From NCBI GenBank assembly GCA_021234155.1, contig JAJEKV010000195.1:124001-188000 (forward strand): a stretch of DNA of 64,000 bases, in the 5' to 3' direction. The stretch comes from Isoetes taiwanensis. Lineage: Eukaryota; Streptophyta; Lycopodiopsida; Isoetales; Isoetaceae. Made by a program: the position numbers and the translations under genes. Shown piece by piece: positions 1 through 12,887 of the stretch. The notes beneath the pieces were generated by a model that was not told the DNA's origin, did not search any database, and saw only the letters and a list, made by a program, of their open reading frames with translations. Positions within the stretch are counted from its first letter, which is position 1; every line of letters begins with the position of its first letter.

Positions 1-332
1 TCTAGAAAAGAGTAAATAAGTAAATTACTCTACAAACAGGTAAATAAGTAAATTTTTAGAGTAGGTATGCCAAGAAGAGCACAAACATCTTGAATTTTTT
101 ACTTAACATCTTAGGAAAGAAACTACCCCACATGATGATGCCATCAACATGATGAATGTTGCCTATCTTGTTTTCATATTGTAATCAAGGGCTTTATTGC
201 TTCTTTTATATCTTTGACATGACTTTTGAAGCACAACTGCAATAAAATTTTAGTTCTTTAACAAAACTCTCAATTTTTGACAATAATATATGATCTAGAC
301 AATGGTTTTTCTTACAAACTTCCTTTTTCTAG
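1..332 (+). other. intron of dynein heavy chain gene
   Basis: AT-rich sequence without a coding stretch, ending in a pyrimidine-rich tract and AG just before the first recognisable dynein exon at 333. It is the 3' part of an intron whose 5' end lies outside the window. No earlier dynein exon is visible here. Confidence 0.7.
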
Positions 333-3300
333 GTGCTTTCCCAATCTAAAATATTGTCCGAAGATATCTCCAGCAAGCAAAAAGTTGCCGAAGCAACAGA
401 AGTAAAAATTGATGAAGCTCGAAGTTTATACAAACCAGTTGCCAAACTCACTGCAATTCTATTTTTTTGCGTATCTGGTTTGTCCCCCACTCTTTGGATG
501 CAATGCAAGGCATTTTTGGTGAAGGTTCCAAAGGCCTTACATTGCAATATATAGTTAGATAAATAATAATTTTAGACATTCAATTAGAAGGAAAAAAATT
601 GTGATATTACTCCATGCCATCTCGACTGTATCTGTATCCGAGGACGATATCTCCCTTAACCATAAGAAGCATGTGTTTCAATTATATTCTTATAGATGGT
701 AAACTAATTTCTTAAGTTGCACTTATCTAATTCTTTGTTAAAATATTTTTCAGATATGGCAAATATTGAGCCTATGTACCAATACTCCTTACCATGGTTT
801 ATTGACTTATTTGAGTTCTCAATAAAAACCAGCGAGAAGTCCATAGATTTGCCAACTCGCCTCATAAATCTCAATCAACACTTCACATTTGCCTTGTATT
901 GCAATGTATGTCGATCACTTTTTGAGAAAGACAAGCTGCTATTTGTTTTTGTCATGGCTATGAAAATCATGGGTGGAGAGGGCAAGATGGACCAAAATGA
1001 GGTGAAAATTGTTTTAGTTTGAAATGTTGTCTTCGTTTTGAGTTTCAAATTCTAAATTTTATCCTTTTTTTTTTTAATTTAACAGATACGATTCTTGATG
1101 ACTGGAGGAATTGTTCTAGATAAACAACCTGATAAACCAATTGGACAATCTTTGGATTGGCTCAGTGACAAAGCTTGGGGAGAAATATATCGCCTCGCAA
1201 AGGTAATATTAGTATGCAATTTTGTTTTGATGGCAATTTACAGAAATCTGGTCTAAGCATAGTCTTGTTCTTTATCTAGTTTGAAGCCTTCGCAGATCTG
1301 GACAAGAGCATTATAGAAAATGGCAGTAAATGGAAAGTCATTTTTGATAGTCCAGAACCACATGTAAGTTCCTCTTCTTATAGTTCATACCTTGTTTTGC
1401 ACTAATTAATGCAAAACAACGCCCCTCCACATAACAAGTTCTCTTTCCCTGCACATCTGATGTGGTGGTAAAAAATGCAGGTGGAGCGCCTTCCAGCACC
1501 TTGGCACATCCAGCTCAGTAGCTTCCAGAAATTGCTTGTCTTAAGGACTCTCAGGCCAGACAAGGTATTACTGATGGCATCTAATATTTGCAGCAATGAA
1601 CTTTTCGGCCCTTGCACATTTTTGATACTTGATTAACACCACAACTGACACCAGCTCTTGCTGATCTTCCAGGTAGTTTTGGGAGTTCAAAATTATATAG
1701 CTGAGACTTTGGGCCAAAAGTTTATTGATCCGTTAACACTAAACCTGCAAGAATGCTTTGAGGATTCCTCCTGTACAACACCATTGGTCTTTGTCCTTTC
1801 ACCTGGCTCAGATCCAATGGCAATGCTTCTGAAATTATCTGCTGACCGAAACGTAAAGCTCCAAACAGTCTCCCTAGGTCAGGGGCAAGGACCAGTTGCA
1901 ATTGCCGCTATGTCAGAAGCAGCAAGGGAGGGATCCTGGGTGGCACTCCAAAACTGCCACTTAGCTGTCTCCTGGATGCAAACTCTAGAAAAGTATTGGG
2001 AAAATGAGCTTACAATAGACAAAACACATGAAAACTTCAGACTTTGGCTCACAAGCTATCCATCGGAAGCATTTCCCGTTGCCATCCTACAAAATGCAAT
2101 CAAGATGACCATGGAGGCTCCCAATGGTTTACGTGCAAATATGACAGGAAGTTACCGCATGTTCCCAATTTCAGATCCTGAATTTTTTAACAATTGTACG
2201 AAGGGGGTGGAATGGCGGCGTATGTTATATGGTCTCTGCTTTTTCCATGCCTTTGTCCAGGTAATAAGCCTGCAGATCTTTTCAAACAGTAAAAATTGGC
2301 TTGCTGTTATAATAGACTTACATTGGGATGGCATTCACGTCACACAGGAGCGGAGAAGGTTTGGGCCACTTGGTTGGAACATACCTTACGAATTTAACGA
2401 GTCAGATCTTCGGATTAGTGTCCGCCAACTTAAGATGTTCCTCGAGGAATATCCAGATAAGGTTATCTCTTCTTCCTCTCTCATGTAGATTCAATATTAA
2501 TTAACACTATCAATTGTTTTGAATAAAACCTGTATTGTTTCAACTCTTTTGATCCTGTCGGCAATGTTTCACTGTTTGCAAAGTTGTGTTTAGCACATTC
2601 CATCATGTAAGAGTTTAATGACAAAGAAGTAGGGTCCCTCAGACCGGAGTTTCTCTTTCATTCAAAGTTCAAGCTGATTGATGCAACGGCCTGTGACATG
2701 CTCATTTCCATCAAAATTCCGAAGTCATGAACGTTAATTTTCTCCTAAAAATGATGTTCAATTCCCCTTCCACAGACAACTAGAAGGCCATCACAATAGC
2801 ATTTTATTCGAACTCACTCATTCACTCAATCTTATAATCCATAGAATTGTTCATTTAACCCTAAAAAGTGTCTCAAGCTTATGCTGCATGTGCAGATTCC
2901 CTATAAGGCCCTAAATTACTTGACAGGGGAGTGTAATTATGGAGGACGTGTCACAGATGATCATGATAGAAGAACGCTGACAACTGTATTGCAAGGAATA
3001 TATTGTGAGCAAATTCATCAAGATGATTATTCCTTTTCTGAAAGTGGCCTTTACCGTGTACCACCTGAAGGTAACAATCACTTCATCCTTGGGATACTGA
3101 TGAAACCTCATAAGTCATAACTAATAAGCAAACCATTAAAATCCACTTGCAGGGGATTATGAAAGTTATCTAGAATATTTAAAGCACTTGGCAACGCAAC
3201 CCCGCCCAGAGGTTTATGGGTTCCATGATAATGCAACCATCACGAAGGATCTTAATGAGACGGCTCGGCTTCTTGAGTCTCTGTTACTTGTTACACCTGC

Positions 3301-4426
3301 AACATCCGGGGCAAAAGCTAGTTCATCAAAAGGTGCAGCAGCTGCCCTTACTGCAGAGCAGGTGATGGTTGGAATTTCCGTGGATATCCTCTCCAAGTTA
3401 CCACCTAACTTTGATATTGAAAGTGTACAACAGAAGTACCCTGTAACATACCTAGAATCCATGAACACTGTTCTATGCCAGGTTTGTTATCATTTCAAGC
3501 TCAAACTGTTTAATCCCTGCAAAAAGTTTTAAATTTCTGACTTGATGCCTGCGTTTCCAGGAACTCGAAAGATTCAACAAGCTTCTCAGCATTATCAGGT
3601 CCAGTCTTAAGGAACTCCAGAAGGCAGTGAAGGGTTTGATAGTGATGAGCATGGAATTGGATATAATGGGACGTAGTCTTACTGATGGCAAGATTCCTGC
3701 AATGTGGGCTGCCAAATCTTACCCATCCAGGAAACCTCTCGCAAGTTACATTGCAGATTTGATTCAAAGGATTGACTTCTTTAGAAATTGGATCGATAAT
3801 GGGCCACCCACTGTATATTGGATTTCCGGGTTCTTTTTCACTCAGTCATTTCTTACAGGAGCAAAGCAGAATTATGCAAGGAGCCAAGGCATAGCCATAG
3901 ATATGATTGACTTCGAGTTCCAAATAATGGAAGACCCGGTATGAACGTAGCCTGAAGTTATTCTAAGTGAAAATTATTCTAGATTGTCTTCAACAAAAAC
4001 TGCTTCAAATTATATATGCAACCCATGTTCTAAAACTTGGAACTAATGCATTTTGCTTTACTGATCTGCATCTTTTCTCTAATTCAGGCCTCTTGCAGTA
4101 GCAAACCAGAAGTTGGTATATATGTGCGTGGGTTGTTCCTGGAAGGTGCGCGCTGGGACTATAATACTCACATGCTAGGAGAATCAGAGCCCAAAGTGCT
4201 GTACTCCCCTGCACCAATCATCTGGCTCATTCCAATGGAGACGTCCAAAATGGGATCTTATCCCCATTATCTGAGCCCACTTTATAAAACAAGCGACCGC
4301 CGAGGCATTCTTTCCACCACAGGCCACTCAACCAATTTCGTGATGGAAGTGAAGCTGCCTACAGATCACGACCCCGCCCACTGGGTAAAGAGAGGAGTGG
4401 CTCTATTATCTCAATTGGACGACTAA
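333..4426 (+). CDS. axonemal inner-arm dynein heavy chain, 3' end (11 exons)
   Basis: C-terminal ~866 residues of an axonemal dynein heavy chain, the ATPase motor of flagellar inner arms. Exons that keep one frame through GT-AG junctions: 333-477, 754-1001, 1086-1202, 1280-1363, 1481-1564, 1673-2260, 2348-2461, 2896-3070, 3153-3481, 3561-3938, 4088-4426 (TAA 4424-4426). The product starts in the helix before AAA5/AAA6 ([16 protein letters not shown], then [15 protein letters not shown]), runs through AAA6 ([33 protein letters not shown]) and ends with the C-terminal domain ([29 protein letters not shown]). The short C-terminus resembles the single-headed DNAH3/7/12-like group; that subgroup is inferred. 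Introns are short (77-434 bp) and no stop or frameshift was found, so the gene looks functional. The 5' three quarters lie upstream of the window. Such genes occur only in plants with flagellated sperm. Confidence 0.95.
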
Positions 4427-5845
4427 ATCCGGCAATTTTGTTTCAAAACCCAAGAAGAGAACAACGACCTGCAGGGATTCGGGATGAAGAACCTGCCGAC
4501 TGCTTCAGCTCCTATACATCATATATGCAGCAAATTTTGCCGAGTTGTGTGCGCTCTGCAGAAGCAAAAACAAATGCGAGCAGGAACCCTAAATCCCATA
4601 TTCTTCATTTTGTTCCAATTGCTTAATTTTTGTCCCCAATGGTTGCTTACCTCGTTTGGAGCATATTCTTGAAACCATAGAAGATCAAAGATATGGTTCA
4701 AGGCCATTGTCACAATCTGTGTTGATGTATGATTGCCACCAATTGAGGCATATTCTCCATATGATGCAAACACTAGTCTTATAGCAATATAAGTTGTATC
4801 ATATCCTGAGTTATGAGCGCCTTGGAAATGAAAGTTCTGAGAATTTTGTGATTTGTGTCTTCAACCATGATGTTCTAAAACCTTTTATAAGAACGTAAAT
4901 GTTAGCAACTAACTGAATTAGCAATGGTAGCAGTACAACTGCAATAACAAGGCACTTCAAATTCCCCATCAAGGTTCAATTGGAATATATTATCATATTA
5001 TGTTATGGAAGGAATTCAATAGGTCGACATAATGGCGAGGGACATTCGCCCAAGTGTACCTCAAATCCGTTAAGTAGCTAATCAATGGAAATAAACATAC
5101 ATAAGTATGTTTGATTCTTGGCCCCTCCTTTTTTCCACTATTTATCATGAGGACACGCTTAGCCCATAATACGAAGATTTAATACAATTCCCTTTAGCAA
5201 ATTATACGAAGATTTTCACGTTTTGAAGATGCCGGCCCTTTGCCATCGGCATGCCTTTGGGATGCCAGCTATCTTCTTCGTGACATCAAGCTTGCGCATT
5301 TGTTTTAAATGAATTAAATAAAATGGATTTTTATAATTATACAGTCACAACATGTATAATCTTAATACATTTTTTTCTTCTATGCTTATTTTTCTTGTTG
5401 GGCGTTTTTTATCATTGTCAGCCAAGGCAATGTAGACTAGCAATGGTGACTTGTCTCGACACTCGGATTCTAGAAACATGCCTTGAATTTGTTTAGAAGT
5501 CTCTAGAACACGGAAACATAACTACATCAGGGGTTTTCGGGCAACTGAATCAAAAATCATTTTCTTCGGTTGTGGCTATAGTTAGCTACGTTTCTTTGCC
5601 AGAATGCAGCTTTAGGATTGGAGAAGAGTTTTTCTTATTGAGCCTTCCTTATAGGCCCAAATCTGCCAGAATTTAGTTGCTGGATGTAGCGTTGGAGATC
5701 ACTCATCAATCAAAAGAGCACAACAAATGTATTACAAACAGATTTGAAAAACATTGCCCCGAAGTGTTTTCGATGAAAAAACCTTGACAATAATAAAATG
5801 TTGATAAACTGTAGAAGGATACATCATGATATATTATGATACATG
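4427..5845. other. dynein 3' UTR followed by unassigned intergenic DNA
   Basis: The first few hundred bases after the dynein stop should hold its 3' UTR; no certain poly(A) signal could be chosen. The rest is AT-rich, without coding similarity, long repeats or terminal inverted repeats that I can see. Confidence 0.4.
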
Positions 5846-6175
5846 TCAAGATATTGTTCGAGGACATGGCTGAGTGCTCATATCTATTACCTCCTGAAGA
5901 TATGATCCCAGTAATTGCACTGAAGCCGTGCTCAACGTCACGTGCAGTAGCTGGTTAGGCAGGACCAACTCAGCATAGCATGCACGGATATGGTCGAATG
6001 TCGGATAGTCCTGAAGAGTGTAGCGCCCATCCTCAATGACTTCCAGTCGGCAGCACTGACAAATCATGTCCTTACGCGCCTTTCCAATCCATCTGTCTGT
6101 CTTGATTCTGAGGCGGTATGCACTTGTGTGAGCCCTATACCTTGTAGTATTTTTTGTATAAATAAATACGCACAA
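5846..6175 (-). pseudogene. decayed LINE ORF2 C-terminus
   Basis: A 109-codon minus-strand ORF reads RIKTDRWIGKARKDMICQCC then VIEDGRYTLQDYPTFDHIR. This resembles the cysteine/histidine motif at the end of many LINE ORF2 proteins (C-x2-C, then an ED-rich turn, H, C-P). The expected histidine and last cysteine are both tyrosine here, so the zinc site is lost. A comparable tail (VCGCGQDIETRIACY) occurs in the LINE near 16.6 kb. No reverse transcriptase domain is present, so this is a 5'-truncated remnant. The assignment rests on a short motif only. Confidence 0.4.
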
Positions 6176-7556
6176 CCTTCAATAAAAAAATGAATGTTGT
6201 ATACTATTTAGTATCCGTAATATTTGGTGTAGTGAGTTCTAGTAGAGCATAAGTGTCAAGGAGTCTTCTATTTACCCTATAGCGTTTTTCCAAGACCAAC
6301 CAACCTATCCAACAAACTGAAAAACAAGAAAGGATGGTGTAAGACCATGGGTTGGCCATACAGAAAAGAAAAAAAAAAGGTACAAAAAAACAAGCCCATT
6401 TTGGGATCAATCTTCGATACTCGTGTTAAACTATAAAGGGACAAGATGACATGATACCAGGATGGGATCAATCTTGTAAGGTTGTGTTAAACTACCTAAT
6501 CCTTTGGACATAATGCAGATGTCAAGAATAACTCAATTAAGTTGTTTGTTCTTCAATCACTTGGGTTTAAGTGTTCAAAATGAACTATAAGTTAGATACT
6601 TCTTTTTTGTACTATATAGAAAGAGATATGGACTTTATCTCCAATTTGTTTATATTTAGGGTACAAAGACCTATTATTCTAGAAGCTACAACTAAAAAAC
6701 AAACTTTAGTAGTGACAAGTTTTGAATTGCAGCTCTTAATGGCTATGCATTTTTCCTTTATTCAATAATTAGAAACACATATGGGAAGGAATTGCAACTT
6801 TTTCAAATGTGCAAATGATTCAAACATTGGTTGCACTTATTAATGCAAAGTATTGTTTCATCTCAAGGTGCCTGTATAAAAGTGCTTCATTAGTCGTGGG
6901 TGAATTTCAATATTTTACAACTACGTCATTTCTCTTATCTACAATAATTTCCAGATATAAAGTAGGTGATGGTGCAGTCTCAATGAAGAACAAACTAGCT
7001 CAAAATCCTCTTATACCGAAGCTTTTCATAATCAAAGAACTAAAGGATGTCTTATAATCTGTCCTCCAAATGCCATTCGTTCTCTAAAAGAATTGTACAA
7101 TACAGCGAACAATGCAATGCAGGAAGTAAGAACTATAAAGTCAGTTTCACAAATAACCTGAATGGGAGGGCATAGAATTAACACCAATAAGTTTGTAGGC
7201 TGCATAGAAACAACCTACTGTCTCAAATTGGTGTCATAGCTCAATTAAAAATAAGTGACTAAATCAGCTCACTATGAAGATCTTTGGTCTTCTTAAATAA
7301 GCTTTATAGGCTCATGACATGAGTAGCCCTCTGTTCTCATAAAGATTTTTATAGTAGGAGCACATGATTCTCGAATAAGGGCTCGCATGAAAATAGACAA
7401 AAGCTCCTGAGCTAGCTAGGCTTTTCATTCAACTCAGCAGTTTTTCTACAATGGTATAGAGTGGGTAAGCTGCACATCGCAAGCTACCCAAAAAATGAAA
7501 AACATAACACCTGGACCCCAAATAAAATTGTTTGCTACAGATGTTGGCTAATGTAC
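6176..7556. other. unassigned AT-rich DNA
   Basis: No coding similarity, inverted repeat or tandem repeat recognised; short ORFs in this stretch look random. Confidence 0.3.
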
Positions 7557-7767
7557 CTACCGAGAGCTTATCGCCCGGATTAAAAAACCCTGCCCTTTCG
7601 GATTTTCGAGGAAAAACCCTAGCGATAAAATCTTGACAAGGGGCTTGGACAACGCAAGGCTGCTAAACGTTCCCATAAAAAACCCCATGCTCCACAGAGA
7701 ATACCGAAGTTGCGCATCACCCCTGGGCTTGCATATCACCAACAAAAAAACCAATAGAGAAAAATCT

Positions 7768-7878
7768 CGAAAAAACGAGGGGCTGGTCACGCGTGCCACG
7801 CGACAAAAAACAACATTTACACCTCAAGAAAGCGAGGGGCTGGTCACGTGTCCCAAGCGACAAAAAATAATATTTACA
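7768..7878. repeat. two-copy ~55-bp imperfect tandem repeat with G-box
   Basis: Two adjacent units share GAGGGGCTGGTCACG, then GCGACAAAAAA and ATTTACA. The second unit contains CACGTG near 7846, the plant G-box core. There is no evidence that it drives transcription. Confidence 0.5.
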
Positions 7879-8063
7879 ATAATATACATATTAAGGAAGG
7901 GTGGGTGGGAGTCAAGGGAAATGTTGAGAGAGGAGAAAACGCCGATGAGAAGTCGATGAAGAACCTGCAAGAAGTAGCGATCTCCAAACGAACCAGAGCC
8001 CCAGAAAATGCATGCAATGCATGCATGCATGGGAGAGATGCACGCTCGCCCATTCGAGAATAC

Positions 8064-8083
8064 CGATCCGATGGCTCGGATCG
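8064..8083. repeat. 8-bp perfect hairpin
   Basis: CGATCCGA (8064-8071), tetraloop TGGC, TCGGATCG (8076-8083). It lies in a locally GC-richer stretch (7.9-8.1 kb) that also carries runs of GCATGCAT. Confidence 0.6.
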
Positions 8084-8240
8084 ATGGCATTGGAGTTGTG
8101 CACATATAATCATAAGATTTGCAAAATTGTGAATGCCATTATAATAATAAATGTTGTTTCTAAGAAAAAGATTATAGAAATGGAAGTGAGAAAAGCTTAT
8201 GGATTGAGGTGTTTATCTCTACATTCTCCAGCTGCATTAT

Positions 8241-9084
8241 AAGTGCTTCACATTTTTGTTGTCAAGGTTTTCCTTTGCTGTAATAAATGAAGAGAAGTAC
8301 TTCCAATATGCATGTACTTTATGCATAAAAATATATGCCTAAGCACATAGTAAATCTGTCTAAGCCGTATAATAGATTTTCTCGGCTATCCTTTCTATTG
8401 CAAATTGATAAAGCTTGATTTATTATCTAACCTTCTTGATTTCCAATTAAGCTTCATAGAATGTTACATTAAATAAGCTCAAAAAAGCAGTTAGCTACAA
8501 AATAAGTATATATTCGACTCATTTTTGAAAACAACCCCTAGACATCTAAACCCAAAGAAAGACTCCTCTTACAAGCAAGCCTGGCTCACAGTAATACGCA
8601 CAATAAAATAAAATGCACCCCACAACAAAAACTCGTAAACTCCTGACCTCTATTATCTAACAACTTGATAAGATCCATGAAACAAGGCTAAAATTCTCAT
8701 ATATCATGTTTTTACGTGGAATAAGACTGCATATTAAATGAAAGTATTGCAACACCCTTGTTGAAAAACACCAATGCTACAAAACAAACCACACCACTAG
8801 TTGTGGTTTCCTATTCCCTTGTTAGAAATGCTTAAGGGCATTTAATATACAAAATAGTTGTGATGGGACATCAATAAATTCAAAGAATGGGAGTTGAGCC
8901 CAGCGTGAAATAGTTATAGAGCTCACGCAACAAAGCTACTCCTATAATCAATTTTTATCAAAGAGCCATGGAGACACATTTTGTCCCATAACACCACAAC
9001 AAACAATGATATGACAACATTAGAACTCATGGGATTGTATTATGATTACAAAAAGAAGGTAAGCATTGCCAAAATCAAGGTTGG
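8241..9084. other. unassigned repeat-like DNA
   Basis: No gene seen. The block around 8860-8960 is a diverged copy of the block around 9225-9350: both have GGGACATCAA, then a variant of GTTGARCCCA, and end in a variant of ATCAATKTTTATC. This suggests an old duplicated repeat family. Confidence 0.4.
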
Positions 9085-10290
9085 GAGTGCAAACTAACTA
9101 GAGATATAAAATGCGCTCTAAAAATACTATTGGCATATCCTCACACAAATACAAAACCACAATCATATGCAAACCATAGTAAAATGGCCATATATTTATA
9201 CGTTTTGTGCGATTCCAAAATGATTGTGATGGAATTATAAGGACAAGGGACATCAAAAAATTAAAATTTTGGGTGTTGAACCCACTATAGTAGCAAGAAA
9301 TACTTATACAGCCAACACAACATAGATACATCTACAATCAATGTTTATCTGGGATTGAACTATGATTATAAAACCATTGACCACAGGCCACTGCAAATTC
9401 AAGAACAAGTAAATATGCCAAGAACCTAAAAATAAAGAGAAGTCGACTATCTTGAAGAAAAGGGAACATGAGGGATTGCACACGGTTTTGCAAACACTAA
9501 GTGCTTTTTGACGCTATTGAAAAGGTAAGGCTCTCATGTGAAAAGACCTATGTGGCACAAAAGAAAATAAGCATGTGCCTTGACTACATGATTGATCATA
9601 GAAATCCAAAAAAGCTTTATGCAATTTACTCAAATTCATGCCTTCTTCATCTGTTGTATGGTGCATGTGGCCAAAAAAGCATGCGGTCATGAACAACTCA
9701 AAAGGGAGGCGACAAAAACAAAAAGAGTAATATAGAACAAAGGAATCGCAAATGCATGTGAATGGAAGATTGAGATTGACTGGCTAGAAGAGCCTTTGCA
9801 TGCAAAAGCATGTTAATGTAAACTTGATATTCACTGAACATAAAGTGGCTCACTTGCAAAAGCATGGGATGGAAACCTAAGATTGACCAAGTGAGAAGGA
9901 GCGCATGCATGCATGCATCGACTGGCAAAGAAGGTGCTATGCATGGGCATAGACATGCATGTCCAAACTAAAGGTGCATGCAAAAGCATGCTAATATAAG
10001 CTTGAGACTCACTGGATGTAAAGTGGTCTCACATGCAAAACTATGTGAATGGAAACCTAAGATTGACCAGGTGAGAAGGGGCGTATGTTTGCATTGACTG
10101 GCAGAGAATGTACTATGCATGCATGGACATAGGCATGCGTGTCCAAACCAAAGGTTAGGAGAAGAAACTAACTAGAAATACAAAGCGCGCCCTATAAATA
10201 CTACTAGCATACCCTCATAGAAATACAACATCGCAATCATATAAAAACCATAGCAAAATGATCGTATAACTATACGTTTTGTGCGATGAA
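9085..10290. repeat. composite repeat with flanking direct repeats and a 178-bp tandem pair
   Basis: About 125 bp near 9090-9215 recurs at 10160-10290 in direct orientation; both end in TATACGTTTTGTGCGAT. Between them is a tandem pair with a 178-bp period (units start near 9801 and 9979) sharing TGCAAAAGCATG, GGAAACCTAAGATTGACCA and GACATGCATGTCCAAAC-like blocks. Alternating purine-pyrimidine runs (TGCATGCATGCATGCA-type) occur inside. No coding potential; the whole may be a degenerate transposon. Confidence 0.5.
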
Positions 10291-10480
10291 CTATTTTTTA
10301 TGATATTTGGACTGTTCTTTATTGAGAAGTTGGGTGTTGAATTCTTTTGAACTAAATAATTTTAGGATGATGGAAAATTAGCATTTGCATTGCTTTCTTA
10401 TCAATGTGATTTATCACAAATGGAAACATCGTAAATGAGAAAAGACAAGCCAATCTTCATCAGTTAGTTAGTTGTTTTAA

Positions 10481-10581
10481 GGGAAAATTACTGAAATGCC
10501 CTTGCGAAATTGGTAATTTACCCAATTGCCCCTATCAAATCCGAAATTCCCAAAATGCCCTTCGGGCAGGCAACGGGCAGA
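10481..10581 (+). repeat. left terminal inverted repeat of MULE
   Basis: About 101 bases, nearly perfect inverse of 17383-17483; contains CCCAATTGCCCCTATCAAAT and TGCCCTTCGGGCAGGCAACG. Immediately preceded by TTGTTTTAA. Confidence 0.92.
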
Positions 10582-11224
10582 ACAATTACAGAAACGGAGG
10601 GAAATTGCTCATCTGGATTTGGCGGTGCTGTTGGAGGAGACGTCCAGCGAATGAGTGAACACGTCCAGCCTCCCTTTACAGAGCACCGATTTGTAAGGTA
10701 AGGAGAAGCAAGGAATCGATCTGAATTGAGTAATCTGTAAGAAATTCTTCAAGGGAATTTCGTTCCTCTTTTCTTTCCCTATACACCCATATTGCCTTTT
10801 CCTTTGGGCGCCTGCCTGAGCGCCGCCCCGGCCGCCTGCTTGAGCGCCTGGGCGCCTTCAGGGTTGTCTAGGCGTAGTGATGGATGGCGCCTGGGAGGTG
10901 CAGTGATGGGTGGTGCCTGCCTGTGAGAGCGTGCCTGAGCGTGTGTGCCTGAGAGCATGCCTGGATCGGTGGAGCGCTTTAGTGAGGAGGCACCTCCACT
11001 GGGCGATTTCCCTGAGCGGTTTCTCTGAGCACCGCCTTCCCTGCGCATCTGGGCGATTGGCGTTGGGGGCGTCGGTTTTCCAGCACCCAGTTGTGAAGAG
11101 GTTACGGTTCCGAGGCGTTCGGTGAAGTCTTGTCTGTTGGAGGTATGCTTATTGCTTTTTGCAATAGCATGGATTTTTGGATGCGTAGTCATCCTGGCAA
11201 CAGTTTTTTCCCAGGTGGTTTTTA

Positions 11225-11372
11225 ATCTGGGCCATGGTGATTATGGTTTGTTCTGTGGGCTTCGGTCCTTGTTCTGGTTAGGGACTTCGGTCCCGTTTTG
11301 TACTTGTGGTCCCATAACCCGATTGGGTTCCGTGGACATTAAAAGTTTCTTCCTTCCTTCCTTCCTTCCTAT
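11225..11372 (+). mobile_element. retroposon 3' end with (TTCC)n tail inside MULE
   Basis: GGTCCCATAACCCGATTGGG, then TTCCGTGGACATTAAAAG, leads into a TTCC microsatellite at ~11350-11371. The same tail type occurs at the LINE end near 16.81 kb and at 30.4, 36.1 and 51.15 kb. Bases 11316-11329 form a 5-bp stem (AACCC / GGGTT) with loop GATT. The 5' boundary is uncertain; it may be a SINE or a 5'-truncated LINE. Confidence 0.55.
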
Positions 11373-11759
11373 TAAAGTTCTAAGAAATTCGCATCCGTGC
11401 CTGTCATTCAAAAGACCCGTTCAGTCTCTTATTTTGCACCTGCACCCTGAAGGACAGAGTTATGCTTTACAATTTTTCTATAACCCCAGCAGTGATGTTC
11501 TTGATTTAGTAAAATTCTTCTCTGCTCTGGTATACCCACATCTTCGGGGCAAATGCATTGTTCTCCTCGGCTAGTTCTTGCATAACCTGATGTATATTTG
11601 CCTAACATCATATTTATATGGGATGGAGAATTTGAGTTCTTTTGCTTTGTTATAATTCATAGTCTTTGGATATATTTGTGCATTGCTGCTGCAGAATTGA
11701 AGTGCATATAACACTGTGCATTGCCGCTGCAGAATTGAAGTGACCTTGATTATGTAACC

Positions 11760-12640
11760 ATGATCTCACTTCATGCACAAACTATAGGCTCTATAGGCAG
11801 CAAAAATCCAGCACGTCCAGCTATGGAACTGTGTAAGGGTGCCAAATTTGATTCAATTGAAGAATGCAAGGCTGCAGTACGAGATCAAGCCGTCAAAGAC
11901 CATGTAGAATTATCAGTGATTAAGTCTGATCGTTCTAGATACAGAGTAAAGTGTGCTGCTGAAGGTTGTGGGGGATGATCCACGCTTCTAAACATCCGGA
12001 TAGTGCTGAGGTTACAATTAAGAGCATAGGTGGTGAGCATTCTTGTAGTGGGGTTAATCAGAGAAACAATAAGGAAGCTAACTCAAAGTGGGTGACGGAA
12101 AAATATCTTGGGAAGTTCCTTGAACACCAAAGTTATAAGCCTTCAGACCTTGTTGCTGATGTCCGAAGAGAGCATGGAGTAGAGATAAGCTACCGTATGG
12201 TTAGCAAAGGAGAATGCAATAGCTGAACTTCACGGTTCACATGAAGAAGCTTATCAGCGATTGAATGACTACTGCTCTAGGTTAATGGATGCTAATCCTG
12301 GTAGTATTTGTATGGTTCAGCAGGATGAGCAGAAAAAGGTTCACAAGGATGTTTCTTGCTTTTGGCGCTAGCTTGAGTGGATTTGGGCATTGTCGGCCTG
12401 TTATTGGACTAGATGGGACATTCCTAACAAGCAGGTATAGAGGAATTTTGCTCACTGCAGTTGCAGTTGACACTCGTGGGTCTTTGTTTCCACTAGCATA
12501 TGCATGGGTTGCCATTGAGAATGATAGCAACTGGTGTTGGTTTTTAACTCAGTTACAGGGTTCTTTAGCACTTAATAGAGTGGTTGTCGTCTTGTCTGAT
12601 CGACAGAAAGGAATATTGGAAGGAGTATCAGCTGTTTTTG
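11760..12640 (+). pseudogene. MuDR-type transposase, N-terminal and DDE part, frameshifted
   Basis: Three frames together give a MULE transposase. First comes the MuDR/FAR1-like DNA-binding domain (FDSIEECKAAVRDQAV, SDRSRYRVKCAAEGC, then IKSIGGEHSC in a second frame from ~11966). Next is the linker (WVTEKYLGKFLEHQSY, VADVRREHGVEISY), then in another frame the RNase-H-like core (HCRPVIGLDGTFLTSRYRG, PLAYAWVAIENDSNWCWF, VVVLSDRQKGILEGVSAVF). The D of GLDGTF is a catalytic acid. Frame changes lie near 11975, 12210 and 12335. The region after GVSAVF, including the SWIM zinc finger expected downstream, is absent. It cannot encode a full transposase. Confidence 0.88.
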
Positions 12641-12887
12641 TAGTGAATGTTTGGAGCAGAACACTTAGAATTCTTGATCTCGAGATGCAGTGGCAAGGCA
12701 CTACAGATTCAGTTTTGTTTCAGTTTTGTTTCAGTTTTGTTGTCACCCTCTTGTACTAGTTTATGTGCTTTGTTGTATCTAGAGTATAAATTAAGCCATT
12801 GCAGTTTCTATTTTGTAGGCGCTCGCTGTAGGCGCTCGCTGTTCCGTTGTTAGGTTTTGGGAAGAAGACAAACACAAATCAACATCG

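Noticed and set aside
10779-11192. 137-codon minus-strand ORF, rich in Arg/Pro/Ala
   Set aside because: It covers a GC-rich leader of the MULE with GCGCCTG-type repeats; both strands are open there because of base composition, and no domain is visible.
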